Assembly (NCBI GenBank): GCA_035637595.1
Contig: DASPWW010000017.1
Span: 1 to 16,278, forward strand
Length of the DNA stretch: 16,278 bases
Direction of reading: 5' to 3'
Source: DASPWW01 sp035637595
GTDB taxonomy: Bacteria > Actinomycetota > Thermoleophilia > Solirubrobacterales > 70-9
Shown: positions 1 to 6,913 of the stretch, piece by piece
Layout of the letters: every line of letters begins with the position of its first letter
Position numbering within the stretch: position 1 is the first letter of the stretch
Made by a program: the position numbers and the translations under genes
The notes under the pieces: generated by a model
The model's database searches: none
The model's input: the letters and a program-made list of their open reading frames with translations, nothing else
Told to the model about the DNA's origin: nothing

Positions 1-27
1 GCGGCCAGCAGCTATTGGCGAGGCGCT

Positions 28-237
28 CTACTGATCCGTGAGGCGAAAGTGGGCGGTGTTCTCCTCGTCGTCGCGGACCTTCTCGAGGCGCCCCGCATGG
101 CGGGCTTCCCTGAAGCCCGGCTTGATGTCGGGTTTCTCGACCCCCAGCTTGTCCGCGAGGTCGCCGCGCGTGAACTCCTCCTGGTCTAGTTCCCGCGCCG
201 CTTCAACGACCTGATCCGCCGTGATTTTCTGAGCCAT
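28..237 (-). CDS. Small winged-helix-like protein, 69 aa, function unknown
   Basis: I do not recognise a named family. The 69-residue product starts MAQKITADQVVEAARELD, then has EEFTRGDLADKLGVEKPDIKP and ends with a short HFRLTD strand. Helix, helix-turn-helix (residues about 22-45) and a basic GRLEKVRDDEENTAHF wing-like hairpin suggest a small winged-helix fold, possibly DNA-binding; this is inference from pattern only. The ATG at 237 is preceded by a purine-rich AAAGGAAG ribosome binding site (242-249), which supports this start. It is the last of three minus-strand genes, 40 nt after the Arg-rich gene, so cotranscription is plausible. It has no signal peptide or membrane segment. Confidence 0.7.
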   Translation of the reverse strand: MAQKITADQVVEAARELDQEEFTRGDLADKLGVEKPDIKPGFREARHAGRLEKVRDDEENTAHFRLTDQ

Positions 238-277
238 CGCTTCCTTTCTCTATCGCAGTTGTGAGCCTATGGGACGG

Positions 278-556
278 CTAACGACTCTCGCCCTCAGCGT
301 TTAGCGCGGCAAGCAGATGCGTCTCGCCCGACCTTGCCCGACGAAGTCGAGATTCCGCTCGTCGATGCGCCCGCTCGAGCTCGCGAAGACGACCTGGGCT
401 GGTGGGTCGCGGGCTGGACACCCTTGCCCTGTAAAGGCGATAGCGGTCCCGTGCGTAGCCGGCCTCGGCCTCGAGCACCACCAAGCGGGCGCTGCGCCTC
501 CCGGCCTCGCGGCGGGCCTCACCTGGCGTGATCACTCGGTTCCCCCTGACTCGCAT
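278..556 (-). CDS. Arg/Glu-rich helical protein, 92 aa, unknown
   Basis: The product is strongly basic and almost entirely predicted helix. Residues about 12-40 (EARREAGRRSARLVVLEAEA) and 58-80 (LRELERAHRRAESRLRRAR) have the alternating Leu/Arg/Glu spacing of a short coiled coil. No family is recognised. The ATG at 556 lies inside the upstream DUF2294-like gene, giving a 38-nt overlap in another frame. The sequence GGTGGGGCG just upstream could serve as a weak ribosome binding site. Third-position GC is lower towards the 3' end than in neighbouring genes, so a chance ORF is possible. Against that, the three minus-strand frames tile neatly as a small operon. Moderate to low confidence. Confidence 0.45.
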   Translation of the reverse strand: MRVRGNRVITPGEARREAGRRSARLVVLEAEAGYARDRYRLYRARVSSPRPTSPGRLRELERAHRRAESRLRRARSGETHLLAALNAEGESR

Positions 557-974
557 CGCGCCCCACCGAAGCGCCGGCGCGGGCGTGCCGCACCCCGCCT
601 GGGCGTCGGCTCTGCCGGCGGACGGGCGGCTCGAGGGTGAAGATCTCGGTTGCGACGTCCGTCTCCCGGTCGTGACTGCTCACGAACGAGCTCACGCGCT
701 GGCGCGTCAGCCTCCCAACCGTCTTGACAGCCTCCGCCTTGTAGCGGGCGAGTGCCCGGCTTCCGTCGCCTTGGCCCTCCCGGACCGACGCGGCCAGCCG
801 CTTGTCGAACGCATCGACCGCGTCGACGAGCACGCATGTGACGACGTCGCCGCGAAGCTCCGTTCGCACGTCTGACGGAGGATCGCCCGCGTACCGCGTC
901 CACAGGGACGCGAGGGACCTCGTGATCTCGACCGGCAGCCCAATGGGCGCTTGAGCTCTTCTAGGGTCGGCCAT
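519..974 (-). CDS. DUF2294-like protein, 151 aa
   Basis: The core, residues about 13-118, has the layout I know from DUF2294 proteins: an N-terminal helix (VEITRSLASLWTRYAG), a PPSDVRTELRGDVVTCVLVD strand pair, a helix with the conserved 'AfdKrLa' region, a long LARYKAEAVKTVGRLTRQRV helix, and a final VSSFVSSHDRETDVATEIFTL strand. Family members are small soluble proteins whose biochemical role is not established to my knowledge. The last ~35 residues (Arg/Gly/Ala rich) are not part of that domain and overlap the next gene. The ATG at 974 has AGAGAGG 7-10 nt upstream, which fits. It is the first gene of a minus-strand trio and is divergent from the Rieske-proline operon across 258 bp. The family assignment is from memory of the pattern. 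Confidence 0.7.
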   Translation of the reverse strand: MADPRRAQAPIGLPVEITRSLASLWTRYAGDPPSDVRTELRGDVVTCVLVDAVDAFDKRLAASVREGQGDGSRALARYKAEAVKTVGRLTRQRVSSFVSSHDRETDVATEIFTLEPPVRRQSRRPGGVRHARAGASVGRDASQGEPSDHAR

Positions 975-1232
975 GGCCGACCTCTCTTCTCGTCCCCCTC
1001 GGCGGATAAGTGCCGCTCGGCGGGCGGAGAGGGGCGGATAGAACCCAGCGCGCAGCTATTCGAGTCTAGCGGGGCCATCGCGGCCACTGACGACGGAAGC
1101 CCCCCGATCCGAGCGAGCGATCGTGTCGGGCCGTAACGAGACCAACGTCCGCGGCGTCCGCTGAGCGGCACTGCAAACGGGACTAGAGTTGCGAGAGCAA
1201 GCGTCGCCCTTTGTTGGTTGGAGGTGATTGAG
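975..1232. other. Divergent intergenic region with GGCGGATA repeats
   Basis: This is 258 bp between the divergent DUF2294-like and Rieske genes. On the side of the minus-strand gene it carries GGCGGATA at 1001-1008 and 1033-1040 (32 bp apart) and a one-mismatch copy GGCGGAGA at 1023-1030. These could be an operator cluster or simple GC-rich chance. On the side of the plus-strand gene, TAGAGT at 1184-1189 fits an actinobacterial TANNNT -10 element, but no convincing -35 is visible. No ORF with gene-like properties was found here. Confidence 0.35.
1220..1228 (+). promoter_or_regulatory. Near-perfect Shine-Dalgarno of the Rieske gene
   Basis: GGAGGTGAT matches the anti-Shine-Dalgarno of 16S rRNA over nine bases. 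It lies 8 nt (counted from GGAGG) before the ATG at 1233. This decides the start in favour of 1233 over the upstream in-frame TTG at 1218, which would lie on the ribosome binding site itself. Confidence 0.85.
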
Positions 1233-1553
1233 ATGTCGGAGTGGGTGACAGTAGCGACGGCGGGCGAGCTGACCGAGGGGGAAAAGACCGGGGGTACCGT
1301 CGCCGGCGAGGAGGTGCTGGTGGCCAACGTCGGCGGCCAGTACCGGGCCGTGGGCGCGACCTGCACGCACGCGGGCTGCTCGCTGGCCGACGACGGAGAG
1401 CTCGAGGACGGGACCGTGATGTGCGGCTGCCACGGCAGCATCTTCGACCTCGAGACCGGCGAGGCGGTGGGCCCGCCGGCGGACGAGCCGGTGCCGGTCT
1501 ACCAGGTGCGGGTCGAGGAGGGCGAGGTCCAGGTCGCCGCCCCTGGTGGCTAG
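1233..1553 (+). CDS. Soluble Rieske [2Fe-2S] protein
   Basis: This is a 106-residue single-domain Rieske protein, a soluble electron carrier in the cytoplasm by sequence (no signal peptide, no membrane anchor). Cluster ligands are C44 and H46 (CTHAGC) and C64 and H67 (CGCHGS), 17 residues apart, as in the C-x-H...C-x2-H Rieske signature. C49 and C66 sit where the disulfide of high-potential bc1/b6f Rieske proteins lies; many soluble dioxygenase-type ferredoxins lack it. The downstream FDLETGEAVGPPADEPVPVY stretch is the usual proline-rich return of the fold. It starts at the ATG behind a near-perfect ribosome binding site. Its stop is 5 nt before the proline dehydrogenase GTG, so the two are almost certainly cotranscribed and it may act with that flavoenzyme. 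The partner is inference. Confidence 0.92.
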   Translation: MSEWVTVATAGELTEGEKTGGTVAGEEVLVANVGGQYRAVGATCTHAGCSLADDGELEDGTVMCGCHGSIFDLETGEAVGPPADEPVPVYQVRVEEGEVQVAAPGG

Positions 1554-1558
1554 GCATC

Positions 1559-2923
1559 GTGGGAAATAGCGAGCGAGACGGGGGCCCGCCAGACCCGATC
1601 GACGCTCGCATCCGGGAGATCGCGCACGAGATCAGGGTCGCCGAGCCGCGCCTTCCGTTTCGGGACCGCCTCAGCGACGCCGCGCTCACCCACCTCGAGG
1701 GCCGCCGCGAGCTGCGCGCAGCGCTGCTGCGCTTCGTCGACGCCGCGCCGGCGTGCCACGGTCCGCGGGAGCGCGGCGCCCACCTTCGCGCCTACCTGCG
1801 CCAGGCGCCCCGGGAGCAGCTCCCGCTTCCCCTCCGCGCGCTCGCGGCCGACCCCCTCGGTCCCGCGCTCGTCCCGCTCGGCGGCGCCGCCACCCGGCCC
1901 GCGATCCGGCTGCTCGCCCACCGCTTCATCGCCGGACGCGATGCCCCAGCCGCACGCAGCGTGCTGCGCCGCGCCTGGGACCGGGGCGAGGCCTTCACCC
2001 TGGACCTGCTCGGCGAGGCCACGGTGACGGCCGGCGAGTGCGACGCCTATCGTGATCGCTGCCTGGCCGCGCTCGACTACCTCACCGAGCTCAGCGCCGG
2101 CTGGCCGGCGCACCCCCTGCTCGCCGAGGCCGACCGCCACGGCCCGCTGGCGCGCGTCAACCTCTCCGTGAAGCTGACGGCGCTGACGCCACTGCTTCGC
2201 GCCGAGGCCCCGGAGCGCGGGGCGTCCGAGGCCGCTGCCCGGCTGCGACCCTTGCTGCGCCGCGCGCGCGACCTCGGCGCCCACCTGCACCTCGACATGG
2301 AGTGGGTGGACACGCGCGAGACGCTGCTGTCCGCAGTCGAGGCACTGCTCGCCGAGGAGGAGTTTCGATCCGGCCCCTCGGCGGGGATCGTCGTGCAGGC
2401 CTATCTCAGAGACGCCGGGGAGACGCTCGAGCGCGTCATCGACTCCCCGGTGTGCGCCCGCCAGGTGCCGCTCACCGTGCGACTGGTCAAGGGGGCCTAC
2501 TGGGAGCACGAGAGCGCCGAGGCCGGCCAGGTGGGCTGGGAGCCGCCGGTGTGGGCGACCAAGGGCGACACCGACCGCTGCTTCGAGGCCCTGACCCGCC
2601 GGCTGATCGAGCTCGGCGACCGCGTCCGCCCCGCGATCGCGAGCCACAACCTCCGCTCCCTCTCGCACGCGATCGCCTACCACGAGTCTCGCGGCGGGCA
2701 CCGAGCGGACATAGAGCTTCAGGTGCTGCGCGGCCTGGGCGACTCGCTCGCCCGCGCCCTCGCCGCCACCGCCCACCGGGTGCGCGTCTACACCCCGGTC
2801 GGCGACCTCGTCGCGGGCATGGCGTACCTGGTGCGACGGCTGCTCGAGAACTCCTCCAGCCAGGGTTTCCTCCTCCAGGAGCGCAGCCGCCCGCTGGAGG
2901 AGCTGCTCGAGCCACCGCGGTGA
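1559..2923 (+). CDS. Proline dehydrogenase (FAD-dependent, monofunctional)
   Basis: The enzyme oxidises L-proline to delta-1-pyrroline-5-carboxylate and passes electrons from FAD to the respiratory chain. The 454-residue protein shows the PutA-type PRODH barrel motifs in order: LLGEATVT (150-157), NLSVKLTAL (201-209, with the substrate-side Lys 205), DMEWVDTRE (from 246), VVQAYLRDA (278-286), VRLVKGAYW (307-315), ASHNLRS (361-367), VRVYTPVG (Tyr 411) and YLVRRLLEN (423-431, Arg 426/427 for the proline carboxylate). It is longer than the minimal ~300-aa monofunctional PRODH, with an N-terminal helical domain as in PutA, but lacks the DNA-binding and ALDH parts. I chose GTG 1559 because it follows the Rieske stop by 5 nt with GGTGG at 1545-1549; the longer in-frame ORF upstream only shadows the Rieske gene. 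The dehydrogenase partner follows 6 nt downstream. Confidence 0.93.
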   Translation: MGNSERDGGPPDPIDARIREIAHEIRVAEPRLPFRDRLSDAALTHLEGRRELRAALLRFVDAAPACHGPRERGAHLRAYLRQAPREQLPLPLRALAADPLGPALVPLGGAATRPAIRLLAHRFIAGRDAPAARSVLRRAWDRGEAFTLDLLGEATVTAGECDAYRDRCLAALDYLTELSAGWPAHPLLAEADRHGPLARVNLSVKLTALTPLLRAEAPERGASEAAARLRPLLRRARDLGAHLHLDMEWVDTRETLLSAVEALLAEEEFRSGPSAGIVVQAYLRDAGETLERVIDSPVCARQVPLTVRLVKGAYWEHESAEAGQVGWEPPVWATKGDTDRCFEALTRRLIELGDRVRPAIASHNLRSLSHAIAYHESRGGHRADIELQVLRGLGDSLARALAATAHRVRVYTPVGDLVAGMAYLVRRLLENSSSQGFLLQERSRPLEELLEPPR

Positions 2924-2929
2924 CGTGGG

Positions 2930-4471
2930 ATGAGCGGCTTTCGCAATCACCCCCTGCTCGAGCTCCGCCGCGCCGATGAGCGCGAGGAGCTGCGCGCCGC
3001 CATGGCGGGGCTCGATCGCGAGCTACCGCTCCGTGTCCCGGTGGTCGTCTCCGGGCGGCGCACCGGCGGCGAGGGTCAGACCTCCATCGATCCCTGCGCT
3101 CCCGAGCGAATCGTCGCCCGCTGGCGGGCGGCGACGGAGGAGGAGATCGGGCGGGCGCTGGCCGCCGCGGAGGCCTCGGCCTGGCCCCGGACGGCGATCG
3201 CCGAGCGCGCCGCCGCGCTGGAGCGGACTGCGGGGCTCCTCGACCGCGACCGGCGCCGCCTCGCCGCGCTCATCGTGCGCGAAGCCGGCAAGCCCTGGGC
3301 GGAGAGCGACGCGGAGGTCTGCGAGGCGATCGACTTCCTGCGGCTCTACGCGGAGGCGGCGCGCGAGCTCGACGAGGACCTGCTTCAGGCGCCGGGGGAG
3401 CGAAACGAGCTGCGGCTCGTTCCCCGTGGTCCGGCGGCGGTGATCAGCCCCTGGAACTTCCCGCTCTCGATCCCCGCCGGGATGGTCTCCGCCGCGCTGG
3501 TCATGGGCAGCCCGGTGGTCTTCAAGCCCGCCGAGCAGACGCCCGCCACGGGGGCCGCCTTCGTCGAGGCGCTGCTCGGGTCGGGCGTGCCCACGGATGC
3601 TCTGCACCTGCTCCCGGGCGACGCCGCGGTGGGCCGGCGGCTGGTCGGCGCGCCCGAGGTGGCGACGATCGCCTTCACCGGCTCGCTCGCCGTCGGACTC
3701 GAGATCCACCGCCGAGCCTACGAGCGCACCGAGGGGGTCCACTATCTGAAGCGGATCGTCGCGGAGCTGGGGGGCAAGAACTGCGTGATCGTGGACTCAG
3801 ACGCCGATCTCGACGAGACCGTGCCCGAGATCGTTCGCTCCGCCTATGGATACGCGGGTCAGAAATGCTCGGCCGCGGCACGCCTCCTCGCCCACCGGCG
3901 CATCCACGCACGCCTCTGCGAGCGGCTCGCCGGCGCGGTGGAGCTGTTGCGGGTCGGCCCGGCGGAGGACTTCACAACCGACGTGCCGGCGCTGATCGAC
4001 GCCGACGCCGTGACCAAGGTGCGCGGCTACGCCGGTCTCTGCCAAGGGCGCGAGTTGGCCCGCGCCGATGCCCCCACCGGGGGGCAGTACTTCGTGCCGA
4101 CGCTCGCGGGGGACCTTCCCGAAGACTCGCCGGTCCTGCGCGAGGAGGTCTTCGGCCCGCTGCTCACCGTGGAGGCGGTGCGCGACCTCGACGAGGCCGT
4201 GCGCCGCATCCGATCCCTCCCCCAGGCACTCACCGGGGGCATCTTCTCCCGCCACCCGGAGCACGTCGAGCGGCTGGTCCGAGAGCTTACGGCCGGCAAC
4301 CTCTATGTCAATCGCCACATCACCGGCGCCGTCGTCGGCCGCCAGCCCTTCGGCGGCAACGGGCTATCCGGGACCGGCGCCCGCACCGGCTCGCGCCGCT
4401 ACCTGTGGCGCTTCACCGACGACCAGGTGATCTGCGAGAACACCCTGCGGCACGGGCTGGAGCTGAGCTGA
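2930..4471 (+). CDS. Delta-1-pyrroline-5-carboxylate dehydrogenase
   Basis: An NAD(P)-dependent aldehyde dehydrogenase (513 aa) that completes proline catabolism by oxidising glutamate semialdehyde to glutamate. Motifs: SPWNFPLSIPAG (173-184, oxyanion Asn 176), VFKPAEQTP (197-205, cofactor Lys 199), IAFTGSLAVG (247-256), AELGGKN with general base Glu 279, GQKCSAA with catalytic Cys 313, EEVFGP (405-410), and the P5CDH-specific C-terminal segment NRHITGAVVGRQPFGG (461-476). The N-terminal FRNHPLLEL resembles the usual start of RocA/PutA-type P5CDH, supporting ATG 2930. It begins only 6 nt after the PRODH stop, with GTGGGA as a poor ribosome binding site, so translational coupling is likely. 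In many Gram-negative bacteria these two activities are fused as PutA; here they are separate adjacent chains and could form a complex that channels the intermediate. Confidence 0.95.
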   Translation: MSGFRNHPLLELRRADEREELRAAMAGLDRELPLRVPVVVSGRRTGGEGQTSIDPCAPERIVARWRAATEEEIGRALAAAEASAWPRTAIAERAAALERTAGLLDRDRRRLAALIVREAGKPWAESDAEVCEAIDFLRLYAEAARELDEDLLQAPGERNELRLVPRGPAAVISPWNFPLSIPAGMVSAALVMGSPVVFKPAEQTPATGAAFVEALLGSGVPTDALHLLPGDAAVGRRLVGAPEVATIAFTGSLAVGLEIHRRAYERTEGVHYLKRIVAELGGKNCVIVDSDADLDETVPEIVRSAYGYAGQKCSAAARLLAHRRIHARLCERLAGAVELLRVGPAEDFTTDVPALIDADAVTKVRGYAGLCQGRELARADAPTGGQYFVPTLAGDLPEDSPVLREEVFGPLLTVEAVRDLDEAVRRIRSLPQALTGGIFSRHPEHVERLVRELTAGNLYVNRHITGAVVGRQPFGGNGLSGTGARTGSRRYLWRFTDDQVICENTLRHGLELS

Positions 4472-4486
4472 GGAGCGGGCTGCGCA

Positions 4487-4503
4487 GGCAGCGTCCGGCT
4501 GCC
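4487..4503. terminator. Small hairpin between convergent genes
   Basis: GGCAGC / GCTGCC form a perfect 6-bp stem around a 5-nt loop in the 32-nt gap between the convergent P5CDH and WS/DGAT stop codons. There is no T tract on either side, so this would be a weak bidirectional or Rho-assisted terminator at best. Confidence 0.4.
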
Positions 4504-5922
4504 CTAGCCGCGCGCAGCCGCGGGCACGCCTGCGGGGCGCCGGATCGCCTCGATCTCATCCAGCGCCTCGCCCATGTAGATCGTCAGGCGCTGGAGGTTC
4601 GGGAGCGTTTCGCGGGCGCCGGTGAAGCCGAAGCCGAGCGTGCCCGCGTAGCTCACGCAGCTGATGTTGAGCGCACTGCCGTGGAGAAGCAGCGAAAGCG
4701 GAAAGACGGCGTTGAGTCGCGAGCCATTGAAGTAGACGGGCTGGGAGGGACCGGGGACGTTGGAGATCGCAACGCTGAACGGGATCGGGGCACGGGCGCC
4801 AAGCCCGGCGATAAGCCCTACGAGGTAGGGGCCGTTGATGAGAATGGTGTGGGGCTTGCGCGCTTCGGGCGGCAGCTCGCGCAGGTGTCGCTTCGCGTCG
4901 GCAGTCGAGCGCTTGATCGCCTCCAGGCGCTCGCTCGGGTCGGCGACGTTGGTCGCGAGCTGGGCGACCATCATCCCTATCGCGGTGCCGGTCGACTCGT
5001 CGTCGGCCTCGTGCAGGTTGACGGGAATCCCGACGGTCAGCGGGCGATCGGGCACTTGCGCGTACTCGGACAGATAGCGGCGCAGGGCCGTGCTGCTGAG
5101 ATAGAGCACGACGTCGTTGAGCGTGCAGTCCGCCGTCTTGGCCAGGGCTCTCAACCGCTCCAACTCGTACTGCTGAGTCGCAAAGCGCCGCTGACCGGTG
5201 AGATCGCCTCCCAGCGCCGAGGCGGGCGCCGTGTAGGGAGCCTGGAGCGGACGGTCGTCGATCGCCGCGCGGCCGAGATCGAGAGCGGCGCGACCGAGAC
5301 CGGCGAGCGCATCCGCAGCGCTGCGCGCGGCGCCGATTGCGTTCCCGAGCGGGGTGGCGCTACCGCCCTCCTGTGCGTCCCGCCGCGGGTGCTTTCCCGC
5401 TCCAACGGTCCAGAATGCGGGCATTCCGCGCTCGGCTGGGTCGGCAGAGAGCGCGCGTAGGATCATGCGCAGGCCGCTCACGCCGTCGACCAGCGAGTGG
5501 TGCATCTTGATGTAGAGGGCGAAGCGGTCTGCCCCGAGCCCCTCGATCAGATGCACCTCCCAGAGCGGGCGGTGAAGGTCTAGCTGCTGGCTGTGCAGGC
5601 GGGAAACGAGGATCCCCAGCTCGCGCTGGCCGCCGGGGTGCGGTAGCGCGGAGTGGCAAACGTGGTAACCGAGGTCGATGTCGCGCTCCTCCCGCATCAG
5701 CGGAAGCCGCGGACCGATCCGGCCCCCTCCGACAAGCTTCAGGTTCCACGGAGGCGGGATCGGGTGCGCCTCGCGCATGCGCTCGAACTGGTCCTTGAGG
5801 TACACGGGGGAAGCACCCTCGGGGAGGGTGAACTCAAACAGCGCACCGACGTGCATCGGCGTGTCCCGTGACTCCAGCACGAGCCACGCCGCATCCTGTG
5901 GGGAGACCTGCTTGATCGCCAG
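4504..5922 (-). CDS. Wax ester synthase/diacylglycerol acyltransferase (WS/DGAT)
   Basis: Transfers acyl groups from acyl-CoA to long-chain alcohols or diacylglycerol, making storage wax esters or triacylglycerol. The active-site HHSLVDG (His 141, His 142, Asp 146 when counted from 5922) is intact. Other family landmarks are DTPMHVGALFEF near the N-terminus, RPLWEVHLIEGL before the active site, TLNDVVLYLSSTALRRYL in the middle, and ISNVPGPSQPVYFNG followed by the C-terminal domain. The conserved N-terminus KQVSPQDAAWLVLESRDTPMH reads in frame upstream of the first GTG (5880), so the protein must begin earlier. The frame is open to the TGA at 5950-5952 and holds no ATG, GTG or TTG. I place the start at CTG 5922 because GGAGGAG at 5932-5938 lies 9 nt before it, giving 472 aa, the normal family length. 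ATC at 5916 is an alternative. Confidence 0.92.
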   Translation of the reverse strand: MAIKQVSPQDAAWLVLESRDTPMHVGALFEFTLPEGASPVYLKDQFERMREAHPIPPPWNLKLVGGGRIGPRLPLMREERDIDLGYHVCHSALPHPGGQRELGILVSRLHSQQLDLHRPLWEVHLIEGLGADRFALYIKMHHSLVDGVSGLRMILRALSADPAERGMPAFWTVGAGKHPRRDAQEGGSATPLGNAIGAARSAADALAGLGRAALDLGRAAIDDRPLQAPYTAPASALGGDLTGQRRFATQQYELERLRALAKTADCTLNDVVLYLSSTALRRYLSEYAQVPDRPLTVGIPVNLHEADDESTGTAIGMMVAQLATNVADPSERLEAIKRSTADAKRHLRELPPEARKPHTILINGPYLVGLIAGLGARAPIPFSVAISNVPGPSQPVYFNGSRLNAVFPLSLLLHGSALNISCVSYAGTLGFGFTGARETLPNLQRLTIYMGEALDEIEAIRRPAGVPAAARG

Positions 5923-5931
5923 CGTCGCGGG

Positions 5932-5938
5932 CTCCTCC
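5932..5938 (-). promoter_or_regulatory. Shine-Dalgarno that decides the WS/DGAT start
   Basis: On the minus strand GGAGGAG lies 9 nt before CTG 5922, 15 nt before ATC 5916 and 51 nt before GTG 5880. The spacing favours initiation at the rare CTG codon over the first GTG. Confidence 0.55.
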
Positions 5939-5958
5939 GGTCGCGCTATTCAGCATCT

Positions 5959-5964
5959 AGCCTA
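5959..5964 (-). promoter_or_regulatory. Candidate -10 element for WS/DGAT
   Basis: Minus-strand TAGGCT fits the actinobacterial TANNNT -10 pattern. It would place a transcript start near 5952, giving a leader of about 30 nt that contains the ribosome binding site. No -35 hexamer is evident, so this is weak. Confidence 0.25.
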
Positions 5965-6001
5965 AGCGATAGAACGCCAGATCGGCTTGAGTCCGGCTGG
6001 G

Positions 6002-6910
6002 CTACCGGTGTGCCGTCCAGTGGAAGGCCGCGGGCGTCGGGTCGGTGTTGCCGGCCGCGTCGATCGAGACGACGCGGAAGGTGTGCGGGCCGTCCGCGAC
6101 CCGCAGCGCCTTGGGAGACTCGCACGACCGGTAAGGCCTGGCGTCCAGGCGGCACATGAAGCTCGCGCCCTCGGGTTCGTTGGTGCCGAACTTGAGCTTC
6201 GCATTGCGCCCGTGGGTGGTGGCCTTTCGGATCTTCGTGTCGGGCGGAGCGGTGTCGACCACGCAGCCGCCCGACACCTCGGGGTCCTGGGTCTCGTCGC
6301 CGAGCTTGTCGCCGTCGCAGTCGACCTCCAGGCTGGCGGAGACGTCGAGCTTTGAGTTCTGGAAGGGGCCCGCGAACGGCAGCGTGGTCCCCGGCCCCGC
6401 ATTGGGGGCCCCGAGGTGATACGCGTAACCGGGAGCACCGGCAGCGAGGTACGCGCCGGGGCCCGTGTAGAGGCCGATCAGATCGCCGGACCGAACCGCA
6501 ATCCGGGCGGGAAACGTGTTGAGGGCGTTGGGGACGGTCCCTTCCAAACCGGTGTCCCCGACGATCGTGAACTGATTACCTCCTGCGCGCCGGACGACCT
6601 TGAGCTGGAGCTGTGCCGCTTCCGCCCCGCCCTGGACGTTCCACGCGGTGATGATCCCGCCGAACGGGGCCGCATACCGGTCCATGGGCGAGGTCGACTG
6701 GATCGCCATCGACCCGGGGGGCACCGCGTCCGCCGGGGTGAAGACCTGCCCGAGCTGCGTCGCAGCGTCGGCAGGGCCCGCGATCGAAAGACAAGCGATC
6801 GCCGCGCCCGCCACCGCGACCATTGCACGCTGCTGCCCCACCTTGCGCCGGACGCTACCACGGCGCAGCGCGGAGCTATGCCGGCGCCTTTTGAAAGACT
6901 GCCTAGCCAT
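6002..6910 (-). CDS. Secreted protein with TSP3-like loop and Ig-like domain
   Basis: This appears to be an exported or cell-surface protein of unknown function, 302 aa from ATG 6910. A long basic n-region (KRRRHSSALRRGSVRRK) precedes the hydrophobic stretch MVAVAGAAIACLSIAG and an ADA|AT signal-peptidase site near residue 49. Residues about 52-195 form a beta-rich domain without a recognised name. Residues 197-209 (VDCDGDKLGDETQ) resemble a thrombospondin type-3 calcium loop. The last ~80 residues are an Ig-like module with paired cysteines (FMCRLD...RSCESPKAL...HTFRVVSIDAAGN), commonly repeated in Thermoleophilia surface proteins. Start alternatives are GTG 6844 or ATG 6823, which would shorten the n-region. 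No convincing ribosome binding site precedes 6910. It lies upstream of and codirectional with WS/DGAT, 79 nt apart. Confidence 0.8.
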   Translation of the reverse strand: MARQSFKRRRHSSALRRGSVRRKVGQQRAMVAVAGAAIACLSIAGPADAATQLGQVFTPADAVPPGSMAIQSTSPMDRYAAPFGGIITAWNVQGGAEAAQLQLKVVRRAGGNQFTIVGDTGLEGTVPNALNTFPARIAVRSGDLIGLYTGPGAYLAAGAPGYAYHLGAPNAGPGTTLPFAGPFQNSKLDVSASLEVDCDGDKLGDETQDPEVSGGCVVDTAPPDTKIRKATTHGRNAKLKFGTNEPEGASFMCRLDARPYRSCESPKALRVADGPHTFRVVSIDAAGNTDPTPAAFHWTAHR

Positions 6911-6913
6911 GGC
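6906..6913. other. GCCATGGC palindrome holding two overlapping divergent start codons
   Basis: The plus-strand coiled-coil gene uses ATG 6909-6911 and the minus-strand secreted-protein gene can use ATG 6910-6908. Both lie in the perfect 8-bp palindrome GCCATGGC, so both proteins begin Met-Ala-Arg. There is no intergenic space. Any promoter or ribosome binding site for one gene would have to lie inside the coding region of the other. Confidence 0.6.

Noticed and set aside
317..640. Plus-strand open frame of 107 codons near the left end
   Set aside because: It is Pro/Arg-rich with no domain, no ribosome binding site, and overlaps better supported minus-strand genes.
1550..2950. 466-codon minus-strand open frame across proline dehydrogenase
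   Set aside because: It is antisense to a clear PRODH gene with all motifs, and its product has no recognisable domain.
5878..5880. GTG as the start of WS/DGAT
   Set aside because: The conserved SPQDAAWL segment is in frame upstream, and the ribosome binding site is 51 nt away from this codon.
6600..6908. In-frame upstream extension of the coiled-coil gene
   Set aside because: This part is antisense to the secreted protein's conserved region and has no plausible protein character before MARRRFF.
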